Assembly (NCBI GenBank): GCA_030427585.1
Contig: JAUIBW010000010.1
Span: 62,001 to 126,000, forward strand
DNA length: 64,000 nucleotides
Direction: 5' to 3'
Source of the DNA: Bacteroidia bacterium
GTDB lineage: Bacteria; Bacteroidota; Bacteroidia; Flavobacteriales; Flavobacteriaceae
The translations under genes and the position numbers were made by a program. Positions 19,917 through 27,850 of the stretch are shown piece after piece (positions within the stretch are counted from its first letter, which is position 1; each line of letters opens with the position of its first letter). A model generated the notes under the pieces. The model ran no database searches and was not told the DNA's origin. It saw nothing but the letters and a program-made list of their open reading frames with translations.

Positions 19917-19951
19917 AAAAGCAGATGCATTAGTAAAATGTATCTGCTTTT
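19917..19951. terminator. Bidirectional terminator-like hairpin
   Basis: aaaagcagatgcat (19917-19930) pairs with atgtatctgctttt (19938-19951), a 14-bp stem with one G-T pair and a 7-base loop. It lies downstream of the broken peptide gene and may have ended its transcript. Confidence 0.65.
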
Positions 19952-20222
19952 CTTGTTTTAAGAGGAATATATTTTTCCTCGAATTATGACGAGTTTGTAT
20001 GCCAAATTCAAAATTCAAACAATCATTTTGGGATTGAAAATATTGTTTGCGCAATTTCTATTATTTCTTGTGTATTTGTCGTTTCTTTTTTTTTGGCCTA
20101 TCTCAAAATAAGTGAAACAAAGTTTCGTAAGAAAAAGATTTTCCTTAATAGAACTCTAGATACCGTAATATGTCTAATTCTATCACTAATTAAGTGCATA
20201 AATCATATTAGGATAGTTATCA

Positions 20223-20281
20223 ATAATCCCATCTTAACTTTTTTGTTGGTGAGAATAAAAAACAAGTTAAGATGGGATTAT
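20223..20281 (-). terminator. Long hairpin terminator of the M28 peptidase gene
   Basis: ataatcccatcttaactt (20223-20240) is exactly complementary to aagttaagatgggattat (20264-20281), an 18-bp stem. The loop side adds T-rich and A-rich runs. It begins 15 bp after the stop codon of the minus-strand M28 gene. Confidence 0.75.
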
Positions 20282-20295
20282 ATGATATGTTATAA

Positions 20296-22674
20296 TTATT
20301 TTATAATCATCTGTTTTGTAGCACTTTTTGCCCCATTAAAAAGTGTCAAAAAGTATACTCCTGTAGAAAATTTAGAAGTATTGATTTGAGTAACTTTATT
20401 TTTAAGCCTAATCTCTCGTACAATATTTCCTTTTACATCTGCAATCAATATACTTCCTGATTTCCATAGTTCATTATTAACAGTGATCTCTATATGATCT
20501 TCTGTTACAGGATTTGGATAAAAATCAAAAGACATGCTATCATCTTCTAATAGATCAACAGTAGAGCTTCTTGCAAATAGTGCTCCACATGATCCGATAC
20601 GAATCCAACCAGTATTAGTTCTTTCATAAAGACTACCTTGATAGGTCACTCGATCTCCAGGCTGATAATTGGTAGAGGAATTATATGGTGGGATACCAGC
20701 ACAAGGGTCACTGCTTCCTCCTGTAGTGGTTACATTTACCACATTACTTGCAGCAGATACATTGCCTGCAGCATCTTTTGCTTTTACACTAAATGTATAT
20801 GCGGTACTAGCTGTTAACCCTGTGATGTTAGCAGTGGTTCCAGAAACAGAAGTTTCAACCGCATTTCCTTTATACACATCATATCCAGTCACTCCTACAT
20901 TATCTGTAGAAGATGTCCATGATAGCGTTAAGGTGGTTTGCGCTACATTTGATGAAGCTAATCCCGAAGGAGCAGAAGGCGCTTGGATATCTCCCCCACC
21001 AGATCCTCCGATAACAACAGTATAATCTTCTACTTCTCCATATTCAAAAGATTCACAAGCTGTAGGAATCGCATTATATTTCATAGAAACTCTCATTCTT
21101 GTGCTTCCATTTTTTGCACTGGCAGGTACAGTAAAACTACCACTTACCGGTGTTGTTTTTGAAGCTGCTTTGCTCCAAACCAATTCGCCAGAATCTGCAA
21201 AATCTTTATCTTGATTATAATCAATCCATACTGCATATCCCTCATCATAAGTACTTCCCGACCATTTTGGTGTTACTGTAATAGTATGTGATGTTCCTTT
21301 AGAAAGATTAGTGGTTTCTGCTGTAAAATCGCTATACCCTCCGCTTCCAGCTGCAGAGGTTTTATTAATTGTTCCCAAAGCTACTTTACCAATATACTCA
21401 TCTGATGTTTTTTGCCCATTAGAAGTACAATATCCTGTTGGAGGGTTCCCTCCACCGGCATTAGAAACTTCTATAAGATATTCTAAAGCTAATTTTGCAA
21501 ATTTGGCAGCATGTGTTGCATTCGCAGTAGGAAAATTAGATGATGTATCTCCTGAAGTATGAATCTTAGGATTACTTTCTCTGAATTTAGCTTCAATAGG
21601 AAATGCTGTTTCATATCCTTGTTGTGCAAAACTATGGTGATCAGAACATCCATAGTTACAAGCAGAAGTACCATATGTAATTTTATGTGTTCCCGAAGCA
21701 TTATAATGATCCATTAATCTAGTCAAAAAATTATTCAAAGAAGTACTATTATATGAATCGGTTGTGATAAAAATATCATTTGTAGACCCTTTATAATTAG
21801 TCATATCCAACTGTACATAACTCACTATATTAACATTGCGATTCTTATAATCTCTTGCTATTTCTTTAGATCCTACCAGACCTATTTCTTCTGCAGCAAA
21901 TGCCATAAACTCTACTGTTCTTTTTGGCTTGTAATTCATACTAAACAACACTCTGGCAACTTCGGTTATTGTTGCAATACCAGAAGCATTATCATCTGCT
22001 CCCGGAGCATTATTCTGATTACTCGGTGATGTCGAATCCAAATGTCCTCCTAAAACCACATATTCATTTGGTTTTTCTGTACCGGTAATCGTCATAATAA
22101 CAGACGGCATTTGGGAACCAGAATGATTAACCAATCTAACCGATACATCACTACGATTACCAGCAAGTCCTTCCCATTTTGCTTTTAAGTCTGTAGAAGC
22201 CCTCTTTGCACTAGCTTTAGTGTGATAACGGGTACCATAATTCTCAAGCTCTTTAATTTGTCTATCAATATTAGTGTTATTAACCAACCCTAAACTTTGA
22301 TTTACCAATTGATCCTGAGTAATCTCAAAAGCAACTGCTGCTTTTGTTAGGGATTGATTTTTTGATTTTTGAATCGAATTAGCTTTTATTATTGCTTCAA
22401 TAGCCGCTTTTTCTGAAGTTTCATAAAAATACCCCGGTCCATGCCTTAATCCAGTGTGATGTAGCTCTTCTGCCGAATGTTCATTTAACATTACGGCACT
22501 ATATTCGTTAACCGACTTAATAATTTTTACATCATTTGGGTGATTCTTTTTTAGTTTCAATGCATCCTGAGTATCCATCGTTGCATGAAACATTTTTGAT
22601 CGTTCCTGCGCATAAATACATGACGTTAATACGCTTAGCGACACCGCTAAAAAAAATAGATTTAGTTTTCTCAT
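20296..22674 (-). CDS. Type IX-secreted M28 metallopeptidase with GEVED, FnIII and C-terminal sorting domains
   Basis: A 792-residue multidomain exoenzyme. A signal peptide ends in CIYAQ, followed by a propeptide-like region. The M28 aminopeptidase domain (about 150-400) has the zinc-binding GGHLDS, PGADDNASG and AAEEIGLVGS motifs. Next comes a GEVED-type beta domain ending in YGEVEDYTVVIGG, a fibronectin III domain (APSAPSGLAS to NVVNVTT) and a short CBM5/12-like module (NYQPGDRVTYQGSLYERT). The tail, DFYPNPVTEDHIEI to TKQMIIK, is a type A sorting domain of the type IX system. The protein is therefore probably exported across the outer membrane with PorV (encoded at 62.8-64 kb). It is monocistronic. 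Confidence 0.93.
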   Translation of the reverse strand: MRKLNLFFLAVSLSVLTSCIYAQERSKMFHATMDTQDALKLKKNHPNDVKIIKSVNEYSAVMLNEHSAEELHHTGLRHGPGYFYETSEKAAIEAIIKANSIQKSKNQSLTKAAVAFEITQDQLVNQSLGLVNNTNIDRQIKELENYGTRYHTKASAKRASTDLKAKWEGLAGNRSDVSVRLVNHSGSQMPSVIMTITGTEKPNEYVVLGGHLDSTSPSNQNNAPGADDNASGIATITEVARVLFSMNYKPKRTVEFMAFAAEEIGLVGSKEIARDYKNRNVNIVSYVQLDMTNYKGSTNDIFITTDSYNSTSLNNFLTRLMDHYNASGTHKITYGTSACNYGCSDHHSFAQQGYETAFPIEAKFRESNPKIHTSGDTSSNFPTANATHAAKFAKLALEYLIEVSNAGGGNPPTGYCTSNGQKTSDEYIGKVALGTINKTSAAGSGGYSDFTAETTNLSKGTSHTITVTPKWSGSTYDEGYAVWIDYNQDKDFADSGELVWSKAASKTTPVSGSFTVPASAKNGSTRMRVSMKYNAIPTACESFEYGEVEDYTVVIGGSGGGDIQAPSAPSGLASSNVAQTTLTLSWTSSTDNVGVTGYDVYKGNAVETSVSGTTANITGLTASTAYTFSVKAKDAAGNVSAASNVVNVTTTGGSSDPCAGIPPYNSSTNYQPGDRVTYQGSLYERTNTGWIRIGSCGALFARSSTVDLLEDDSMSFDFYPNPVTEDHIEITVNNELWKSGSILIADVKGNIVREIRLKNKVTQINTSKFSTGVYFLTLFNGAKSATKQMIIK

Positions 22675-23281
22675 CGTTAGTTTAGTTTGTTGAGTTTATA
22701 ATTTGTGTTTGTGTAGTAGCTAAAGTACATAATATCAAAATTGAACAAAAGATGTTTTATCATAGAATAATCAAGGTAAATCCGTAATAATCCATCAATT
22801 ATGAAGAAGGTAAAAAGTGAATGCTTTTTAAAAAATCATCATCTATAAAAATATGATATCGTTCATTCATCAATAGTAAAAACAAGCCTATTTCTACCAG
22901 GCTATATTATACGTACCACCAAAGATTAAAGTGTTATCTAAAATCTACACCTTACCTCTTGTAATACTAAGTTCTTTTGTGAAGTGATGTTATAGATCCG
23001 GGAGGAATCCCAAGTCGCATAGCAAATGTTCCTAAGTAGGTTATTAAGTTTCATAAGTTGATTTTGTGTATTTAAGTAGACTAAACTATCAAAAAAGTCC
23101 TGCCTGGCCAATATAAGTATGTCCTAAATCAATGAAAAGATGTCCTAAAACACAATTTAATACACTCTTTAGCTATAGTATAACCAATACATCACATCAA
23201 AATAGTACTGATTCGGGGTATAGATTATTTTTAATATTTCAATATTTTTTGAAAGTTTGAAATTTTTTATATATTTGTAAC
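22675..23281. other. 607-bp divergent intergenic region
   Basis: It separates the M28 peptidase (-) from the GbsR-type regulator (+). No convincing gene is visible. A minus-strand frame around 22985-23050 contains MRLGIPPGSITSLHKRT, which looks coding-like but is very short and unassigned. A TCGGGGTA motif lies at 23213-23220, just upstream of the regulator promoter. Confidence 0.4.
23249..23277 (+). promoter_or_regulatory. Promoter of the GbsR-type regulator, predicted leaderless
   Basis: TTG at 23249-23251 and TATATTTG at 23270-23277 fit the -33 and TAnnTTTG -7 elements with an 18-bp spacer. The -7 box ends only four bases before the ATG at 23282, so transcription should start at or next to the start codon. 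Confidence 0.65.
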
Positions 23282-23785
23282 ATGAATTATGATGAAGCAA
23301 AAAATAAGTTTATTTCTACCTGGGGATCTTTAGGAACCTTATGGGGCATCAATAAAGCAATGGCACAGATCCATGCTTTATTATTAATATCTCCAGAACC
23401 TCTTTCTATGGAAGACATTATGGAACAATTACAAATCTCTAGAGGTAACACCAGTATGAATTTACGTCAATTAATGGATTGGGGTATTGTTTTCAAAGAG
23501 AATAAAATGGGAGAGCGAAAAGAATATTTTACCTCAGAGAAGGATGTACAAGAACTAGCAAGACAAATCGCCAAAGAAAGAAGTAGAAGAGAGTTACAAC
23601 CAACTATTAAAATCCTAAAAGATGTTTCTAACATTGATGAAGATGGGACCGCAAAAACCAAAGAATTAATAAAACAAACCAAGGCATTACATGAAATGGC
23701 CGATACATTAGATACTTTAATGAATAGAGTTATTGGTCAGGATCATAATTGGATCACAAAAGCATTAGTGAAATTAATTAAATAA
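23282..23785 (+). CDS. GbsR/MarR family transcriptional regulator
   Basis: A 167-residue winged-helix protein of the GbsR-like MarR group. The N-terminal KFISTWGSLGTLWGINKAMA and the helix-turn-helix MEDIMEQLQISRGNTSMNLRQ are typical of the flavobacterial members. The ATG at 23282 is kept because this family starts with the MxYxEAKNKF segment, although it leaves almost no 5' leader. An intrinsic terminator follows. A second promoter region lies before the next gene, so the regulator may be transcribed separately and could act on the operon downstream. Confidence 0.9.
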   Translation: MNYDEAKNKFISTWGSLGTLWGINKAMAQIHALLLISPEPLSMEDIMEQLQISRGNTSMNLRQLMDWGIVFKENKMGERKEYFTSEKDVQELARQIAKERSRRELQPTIKILKDVSNIDEDGTAKTKELIKQTKALHEMADTLDTLMNRVIGQDHNWITKALVKLIK

Positions 23786-23801
23786 AAAAGTACCGTAAAC
23801 A

Positions 23802-23824
23802 AAAAAGGAGGCGTTCTCCTTTTT
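23802..23824 (+). terminator. Intrinsic terminator after the GbsR-type regulator
   Basis: aaaaaggag (23802-23810) pairs with ctccttttt (23816-23824) around the 5-base loop gcgtt, followed by a T-rich tail. Confidence 0.8.
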
Positions 23825-23837
23825 ATTTTTAATTATA

Positions 23838-23857
23838 GTTTCAATTTTTTCTGAAAC
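23838..23857. promoter_or_regulatory. Inverted repeat upstream of the membrane protein gene
   Basis: gtttca (23838-23843) and tgaaac (23852-23857) flank an 8-base T-rich spacer, 18 bp before the ATG at 23875. The regulator's own promoter has a similar tgaaag/gaaa element, so this could be an operator of the GbsR-type protein. This is inference. Confidence 0.35.
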
Positions 23858-23874
23858 TTTAAAATTACAAAAAC

Positions 23875-24318
23875 ATGAAATTTAATATTCCAAACTGGTT
23901 GATTATTACAGGAGGCATCGGTCAAATATTCACTGCATTAATATATCCTTATATAAGGCACAAGGTATTTGATTGGTATACTGATATAAAGCAGCTAAAG
24001 CCACTCAATCAAGAAATCGCAAAAACATACGGGAGATATATCCAAGGGCTTAATTTTTCTTTTGGATTGATAGCAATCTTACTTCCCTCCCACCTTAAGG
24101 AACAATCTGAATTGGCAATTGCATTAACCGGACTAATTGCAGCGTACTGGGTTGGTAAAGTTGCAACCCAAATAGCATATTACCCTATGTACGAAATTCC
24201 AAAGAAAAGGATATTCAAAATAGGAAGTTATGTTATGAATTGCCTATTCATCCTTTTTGCCTCTGTTTATGCTTTATTGTTAATCTATAATTGTATTGGT
24301 TTTTTTAACCTCTACTAA
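23875..24318 (+). CDS. Small integral membrane protein of unknown function
   Basis: A 147-residue protein with about four hydrophobic segments (about residues 8-27, 54-71, 79-97 and 117-142). I do not recognise a family. It is the first gene of a tight run with a methyltransferase (12-bp gap), an epimerase and an SRPBCC protein, which suggests a membrane-associated role in the same pathway. Confidence 0.75.
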   Translation: MKFNIPNWLIITGGIGQIFTALIYPYIRHKVFDWYTDIKQLKPLNQEIAKTYGRYIQGLNFSFGLIAILLPSHLKEQSELAIALTGLIAAYWVGKVATQIAYYPMYEIPKKRIFKIGSYVMNCLFILFASVYALLLIYNCIGFFNLY

Positions 24319-24330
24319 AACTATATCATC

Positions 24331-25212
24331 ATGAGTACACTTACCATTTTACACAAACTAAGGCTTAAAAAATCTGCTACAAAAGAAAAAATAATCAGGT
24401 TTTATGATGAAGCTACAGAAGATTATGAGTTCTGGAGCACCGATTTCAATATGCATTTTGGATACTATATTCCTTTTAAAACCAGTATTCTAAAAAGGGA
24501 TTCTATGCTTAACGAAATGAATCAGCAGGTTTTTGATCGCTTACAAGTTCCTAAACAAAATTCGCTTGTAACAGATCTGGGATGTGGTATTGGCGGGGCG
24601 ATACAGTATGGATTAAGAAAATACCCCCTACTACATATCATTGGTGTAACACTTTCTTCTTTTCAGGTAAGAGAGGGAAATAAAAGATTACAACATAAAA
24701 ATGGATTGATTTTAGAAGAAAATTATTGCCATACATCTTTCAAAACCAACAGTGTAGATGGAGCTTATGCCATAGAAAGTTTTTGTCATTCGGGACACAG
24801 TAAAGAAGCACTTCAGGAAGCATACAGAATACTAAAGTCCGGATCCAAATTAGTGATAGCCGATGCGTTCTTAAAAAAAGACGAAGAGCAATTATGTATC
24901 GGTAGTAATTATTGTTATGAACAACTTTGTAAAGGATGGAGTCTAGAAGGTTTAGGAAGTATCAAAAAAGTAGAACAGACATTAAGACATATAGGTTTTA
25001 AGAATATAAATATCGAAGATGTATCATTTAGAGTTGCTCCTTCGGTTCTTCATGTTCCCTTCGCAATTACGGGATTTATGCTAAAAAAACTATGTAGAAA
25101 AGAAACCCTAAAACCACAAAGCTGGAAAAACTTAAAAGGATCACTATTTGCATTACTTTCTGGTCTGCATATCAAAAGTTTTGGATATTATTTAATCACT
25201 GTAGAAAAATGA
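24331..25212 (+). CDS. Class I SAM-dependent methyltransferase
   Basis: A 293-residue methyltransferase. The N-terminal FYDEATEDYEFWSTDFNMHFGYY resembles the lipid/quinone/tocopherol-type small-molecule methyltransferases. Motif I is VTDLGCGIGG (about residues 80-89), followed by IGVTLSSFQV and the post-I acidic segment VDGAYAIESFCHS. A hydrophobic small molecule is the likely substrate, but it cannot be named. It lies between the membrane protein and the TIGR01777 epimerase with short gaps, so it is operon-borne. Confidence 0.88.
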   Translation: MSTLTILHKLRLKKSATKEKIIRFYDEATEDYEFWSTDFNMHFGYYIPFKTSILKRDSMLNEMNQQVFDRLQVPKQNSLVTDLGCGIGGAIQYGLRKYPLLHIIGVTLSSFQVREGNKRLQHKNGLILEENYCHTSFKTNSVDGAYAIESFCHSGHSKEALQEAYRILKSGSKLVIADAFLKKDEEQLCIGSNYCYEQLCKGWSLEGLGSIKKVEQTLRHIGFKNINIEDVSFRVAPSVLHVPFAITGFMLKKLCRKETLKPQSWKNLKGSLFALLSGLHIKSFGYYLITVEK

Positions 25213-25225
25213 AATTAGAAAACAT

Positions 25226-26134
25226 ATGAAAAAAATAGTTATAGCAGCAGGAACAGGTTTTCTTGGAAAGATACTTGTAGAATATTTTAAAACGAAAGCA
25301 GAAACTATTACAATTCTAACTCGTGGAAAAAGCAGAACAGAAAATAACGTTCAATTTATTCATTGGAATGCAAAAACCTCTGGAGATTGTATACAAGAAC
25401 TAGAGAATTCAGAAATATTAATCAACTTAACAGGTAAATCAGTAGATTGCAGATATACCCAAAAGAATAAAGATCTTATTTTGAATTCAAGAGTGATCTC
25501 AACCTCTATTCTGGGAGAAAGTATACGTAAATGCAAAAACCCTCCCAAAATCTGGTTAAACTCATCAACAGCAACCATTTACAGACATTCTTTAGATAAA
25601 GAAATGAATGAAATTGATGGAGAAATAGGAACTGGTTTTTCTGTTGATGTCGCTACATCATGGGAAAAAACTTTTTTTAACCAACAAACCCCAAAAACCA
25701 GAAAAATTGCATTAAGAACATCTATTGTCTTAGGAGAAAAGGGAGGAGCTTTGCCATCAATTCTTAATTTAATCAAAATTGGGTTAGGTGGAAAACAAGG
25801 TAATGGGAATCAAAAATTAAGCTGGATACACGAAGTAGACTTTGCAAGAAGTATCGAATTTATTATTAAAAACTCTAGCATTGAAGGTGTGATAAATATT
25901 GTTTCACCTAAACCAGTAACCAACTTAGTTTTTATGAAAACACTTAGGGAAGTTATAAAAATCCCTTTTGGAGTTCCTATTTCAAAGCCTATACTTCAGC
26001 TTGGAGCCAGAATCATCAACACAGAAGCTGAACTTGTACTCAAAAGTAGAAATGTAATTCCTTCAAAACTCATAAATAATGGATTTCAGTTCTCATATCC
26101 CGAACTTAAACCGGCATTAATTTCACTTACTTAG
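25226..26134 (+). CDS. TIGR01777 family epimerase/oxidoreductase
   Basis: A 302-residue extended SDR of the TIGR01777 (SDR39U1-like) family. The nucleotide-binding loop is AAGTGFLG (residues 7-14). The middle has LINLTGKSVDCRYT and WLNSSTATIYRH. The C-terminal ~50 residues (PFGVPISKPILQLGARII to FQFSYPELKPAL) match the DUF1731 tail. The family often neighbours SRPBCC proteins, as it does here (6-bp gap). The substrate is unknown. Confidence 0.93.
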   Translation: MKKIVIAAGTGFLGKILVEYFKTKAETITILTRGKSRTENNVQFIHWNAKTSGDCIQELENSEILINLTGKSVDCRYTQKNKDLILNSRVISTSILGESIRKCKNPPKIWLNSSTATIYRHSLDKEMNEIDGEIGTGFSVDVATSWEKTFFNQQTPKTRKIALRTSIVLGEKGGALPSILNLIKIGLGGKQGNGNQKLSWIHEVDFARSIEFIIKNSSIEGVINIVSPKPVTNLVFMKTLREVIKIPFGVPISKPILQLGARIINTEAELVLKSRNVIPSKLINNGFQFSYPELKPALISLT

Positions 26135-26140
26135 AAAATT

Positions 26141-26626
26141 ATGACAACTATACGACTAACAACTCAAATAAAATCCCCTGTTGAAGAGGTATTTGATATA
26201 GCTAGAAGTATTGACTTTCATATGATATCTGCAGATAGAACTAAAGAGAAAGCCATAGCAGGAAAAACTTCGGGATTAATTCAATTAGGGGAAACCGTTA
26301 CCTGGAGAGGGCAACATTTTGGAATTTTTCTCATTCACAAAAGCATAATTACAGAGTATGAATCCCCAAATAACTTTACTGATGAAATGATTAAAGGATA
26401 TTTTAAGTTTTTTAAACATCAACACCTTTTTTATACAACAACATTTGGAACAGAAATGATCGATATACTCGAATACGAAACACCTTACGGTATTTTAGGT
26501 AAATTATTTAATAATCTAGCTCTAAAAAAACATCTTACTCAATTTCTTAATGCCCGTAATCAATCTATAAAACTATATTTAGAATCCAAAAATGCAGTAA
26601 AATTACATCATAATAACTGTTTGTAA
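26141..26626 (+). CDS. SRPBCC family (ligand-binding/cyclase-like) protein
   Basis: A 161-residue START/SRPBCC-like protein: TTQIKSPVEEVFDIARSIDF at the N-terminus, GETVTWRGQHFG in the sheet, and a C-terminal helix beginning LKKHLTQFLNARN. Such proteins bind hydrophobic ligands. It starts 6 bp after the TIGR01777 gene; pairing of these two families is common. Together they look like one functional unit. Confidence 0.88.
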   Translation: MTTIRLTTQIKSPVEEVFDIARSIDFHMISADRTKEKAIAGKTSGLIQLGETVTWRGQHFGIFLIHKSIITEYESPNNFTDEMIKGYFKFFKHQHLFYTTTFGTEMIDILEYETPYGILGKLFNNLALKKHLTQFLNARNQSIKLYLESKNAVKLHHNNCL

Positions 26627-26693
26627 GGATTCAATATTCATAGACACAAAATACTGATTCGTTAAAGCGTTTATAGGATTCAACTTTTTATCC

Positions 26694-26701
26694 TATTTTT
26701 G
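26694..26701 (+). promoter_or_regulatory. -7 promoter box of the ECF sigma factor gene
   Basis: TATTTTTG matches TAnnTTTG. It overlaps the possible GTG start at 26699, which therefore cannot be in the mRNA body. This supports the ATG at 26726 as the true start, with a leader of about 20 bases. Confidence 0.55.
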
Positions 26702-26725
26702 GTGAATATAACAACAGGAAATATA

Positions 26726-27280
26726 ATGTCAGCAAATACCATAGATCCAAATACGTGGGTGGATAAATACAGTGATTACCTATTCAACTATACCATTGTA
26801 AGAGTTGATGATAAAGAAATTGCCCAAGATTTAGTACAGGAAACATTCTTTGCGGGACTTAAATCCATGAAAAATTTTAAAGGCGAAGCTAGTGAGCGTA
26901 CCTGGCTTATTTCTATTCTGAAAAGAAAAATCATCGATCACTATCGTAAAATTAATAGTAACAAAGGTAAAGCAGAGGTAAGAATGAGCTACACCTCTGA
27001 CTCTGAAACCGAAGGTGATTGGTTAGAAGAACGTGTAGCAGATCCTTTTGATGGTAATGCAGAAGGCGAGATCGAAAACGAAGAGTTAGGTCTAGCTATA
27101 CATGATTGCATGGGAAAATTACCTCAAAAACAAGCTCTTATTTTTAAATTAAAAACAATACAAGGTTTCGACACTGAAGCTATTTGTAATGAATTTGATA
27201 TCACTGCGTCTAACCTATGGGTGATCATCCATAGAGCACGTACAGCTATGGCCGAATGCCTAGAAAAAAATTGGTTTTAG
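26726..27280 (+). CDS. ECF-type sigma-70 factor (TIGR02943-like)
   Basis: A 184-residue sigma factor. Region 2 includes AQDLVQETFFAGLKSMKNFK and the TWLISILKRKIIDHYRK segment. Region 4 is KLPQKQALIFKLKTIQGFDT followed by the helix-turn-helix NEFDITASNLWVIIHRARTA. I choose the ATG at 26726 because the GTG at 26699 lies inside the -7 box. It is followed after 5 bp by a zinc-finger anti-sigma-like protein, the usual arrangement for this family. The regulon and signal are unknown; proximity suggests the SRPBCC/epimerase operon. Confidence 0.92.
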   Translation: MSANTIDPNTWVDKYSDYLFNYTIVRVDDKEIAQDLVQETFFAGLKSMKNFKGEASERTWLISILKRKIIDHYRKINSNKGKAEVRMSYTSDSETEGDWLEERVADPFDGNAEGEIENEELGLAIHDCMGKLPQKQALIFKLKTIQGFDTEAICNEFDITASNLWVIIHRARTAMAECLEKNWF

Positions 27281-27285
27281 GAAAA

Positions 27286-27537
27286 ATGAGTAATAAAAAG
27301 AAGGGAATAATAGTAAGTTGTTCAGAAGCAAATCACTTCTGTGACAAAAATCAGTATAAAGAAGCCACTTTTTGGGAAAAAGTAAAGCTAAATATACATT
27401 TGATTTATTGCAGAGCTTGTAGAAAGTATACTGCAAAAAACATGAAATTAACCAAATTGGTAAAAAACCCAAAGGTAATTAGTATTAACCGTTCTGATAA
27501 AGAAGCAATGAAAGAACAACTAAAACAAAGAATGTAA
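27286..27537 (+). CDS. Small zinc-finger anti-sigma-like protein
   Basis: An 83-residue soluble protein (ATG at 27286; an earlier in-frame start would overlap the sigma gene). It carries the anti-sigma zinc pattern: an N-terminal Cys pair (SCSEANHFCDKNQ), then H-x3-C-x2-C in IHLIYCRACRKY. There is no membrane segment. It starts 5 bp after the ECF sigma gene, so translation is probably coupled. Homologues in this genus group are, from memory, sometimes mislabelled as glycine dehydrogenase because gcvP is close by. Its likely role is to hold or modulate the sigma factor. Confidence 0.8.
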   Translation: MSNKKKGIIVSCSEANHFCDKNQYKEATFWEKVKLNIHLIYCRACRKYTAKNMKLTKLVKNPKVISINRSDKEAMKEQLKQRM

Positions 27538-27592
27538 TCCTAAATAATTATAGTATAATACCCTCGAATAAAAGAATTATCCAAATAATATA

Positions 27593-27850
27593 ATGAAAAC
27601 TACAAGTAAGAATAAAGTATTTGTATCCTGCGAAGAAGCAAAATTTATTTGCGATAAAAATCAATATGGTGAAGCTTCTTTTCTCGAAATAATAAAACTT
27701 AATATTCGCCTGGTGTATTGTAAAGTAACACGAGCGTATTCCAAAAGAAACACAAAACTTACAAAAACCATTAACAAGTCTAAAACACAATCGATCAGTG
27801 CTTCAGATAAAGAAGCAATGAAAAAAGAAATAACAAAGAGAATTAACTAA
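27593..27850 (+). CDS. Divergent tandem paralogue of the anti-sigma-like protein
   Basis: An 85-residue protein that aligns end to end with the preceding gene product (VSCEEAKFICDKNQYGEASF against VSCSEANHFCDKNQYKEATF, and a shared SDKEAMK near the C-terminus). The zinc site is altered: H-x3-C-x2-C has become R-x3-C-x2-T (IRLVYCKVTRAY). It probably cannot bind zinc in the same way. It sits 55 bp downstream in the same direction and its last 8 bases overlap the convergent UbiA-like gene. Confidence 0.75.
   Translation: MKTTSKNKVFVSCEEAKFICDKNQYGEASFLEIIKLNIRLVYCKVTRAYSKRNTKLTKTINKSKTQSISASDKEAMKKEITKRIN

Larger units (their letters stand above)
19367..20295. other. Gene-poor 929-bp region
   Basis: It holds a TCGGGGTA motif (19479-19486), a broken double-glycine leader peptide gene (19614-19759), a bidirectional terminator (19917-19951) and an 18-bp hairpin (20223-20281). 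The rest is AT-rich. Short open frames on both strands (for example 19833-20054 minus and 20093-20389 plus) run through the hairpins and look non-coding. The region reads like decayed accessory DNA. Confidence 0.5.

Noticed and set aside
19833-20054. 73-codon minus-strand frame in the gene-poor region
   Set aside because: It crosses the hairpin at 19917-19951, has no recognisable motif and no promoter. It may contain decayed coding DNA but is not a supportable gene.
20093-20389. 98-codon plus-strand frame
   Set aside because: It runs through the 18-bp terminator hairpin and into the 3' end of the M28 gene, and its composition (Ile/Lys/Asn-rich) is that of AT-rich non-coding DNA.
26699-26725. 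GTG start extending the ECF sigma factor by nine codons
   Set aside because: The GTG overlaps the -7 box at 26694-26701, so it would not be inside the transcript. The ATG at 26726 fits the family.
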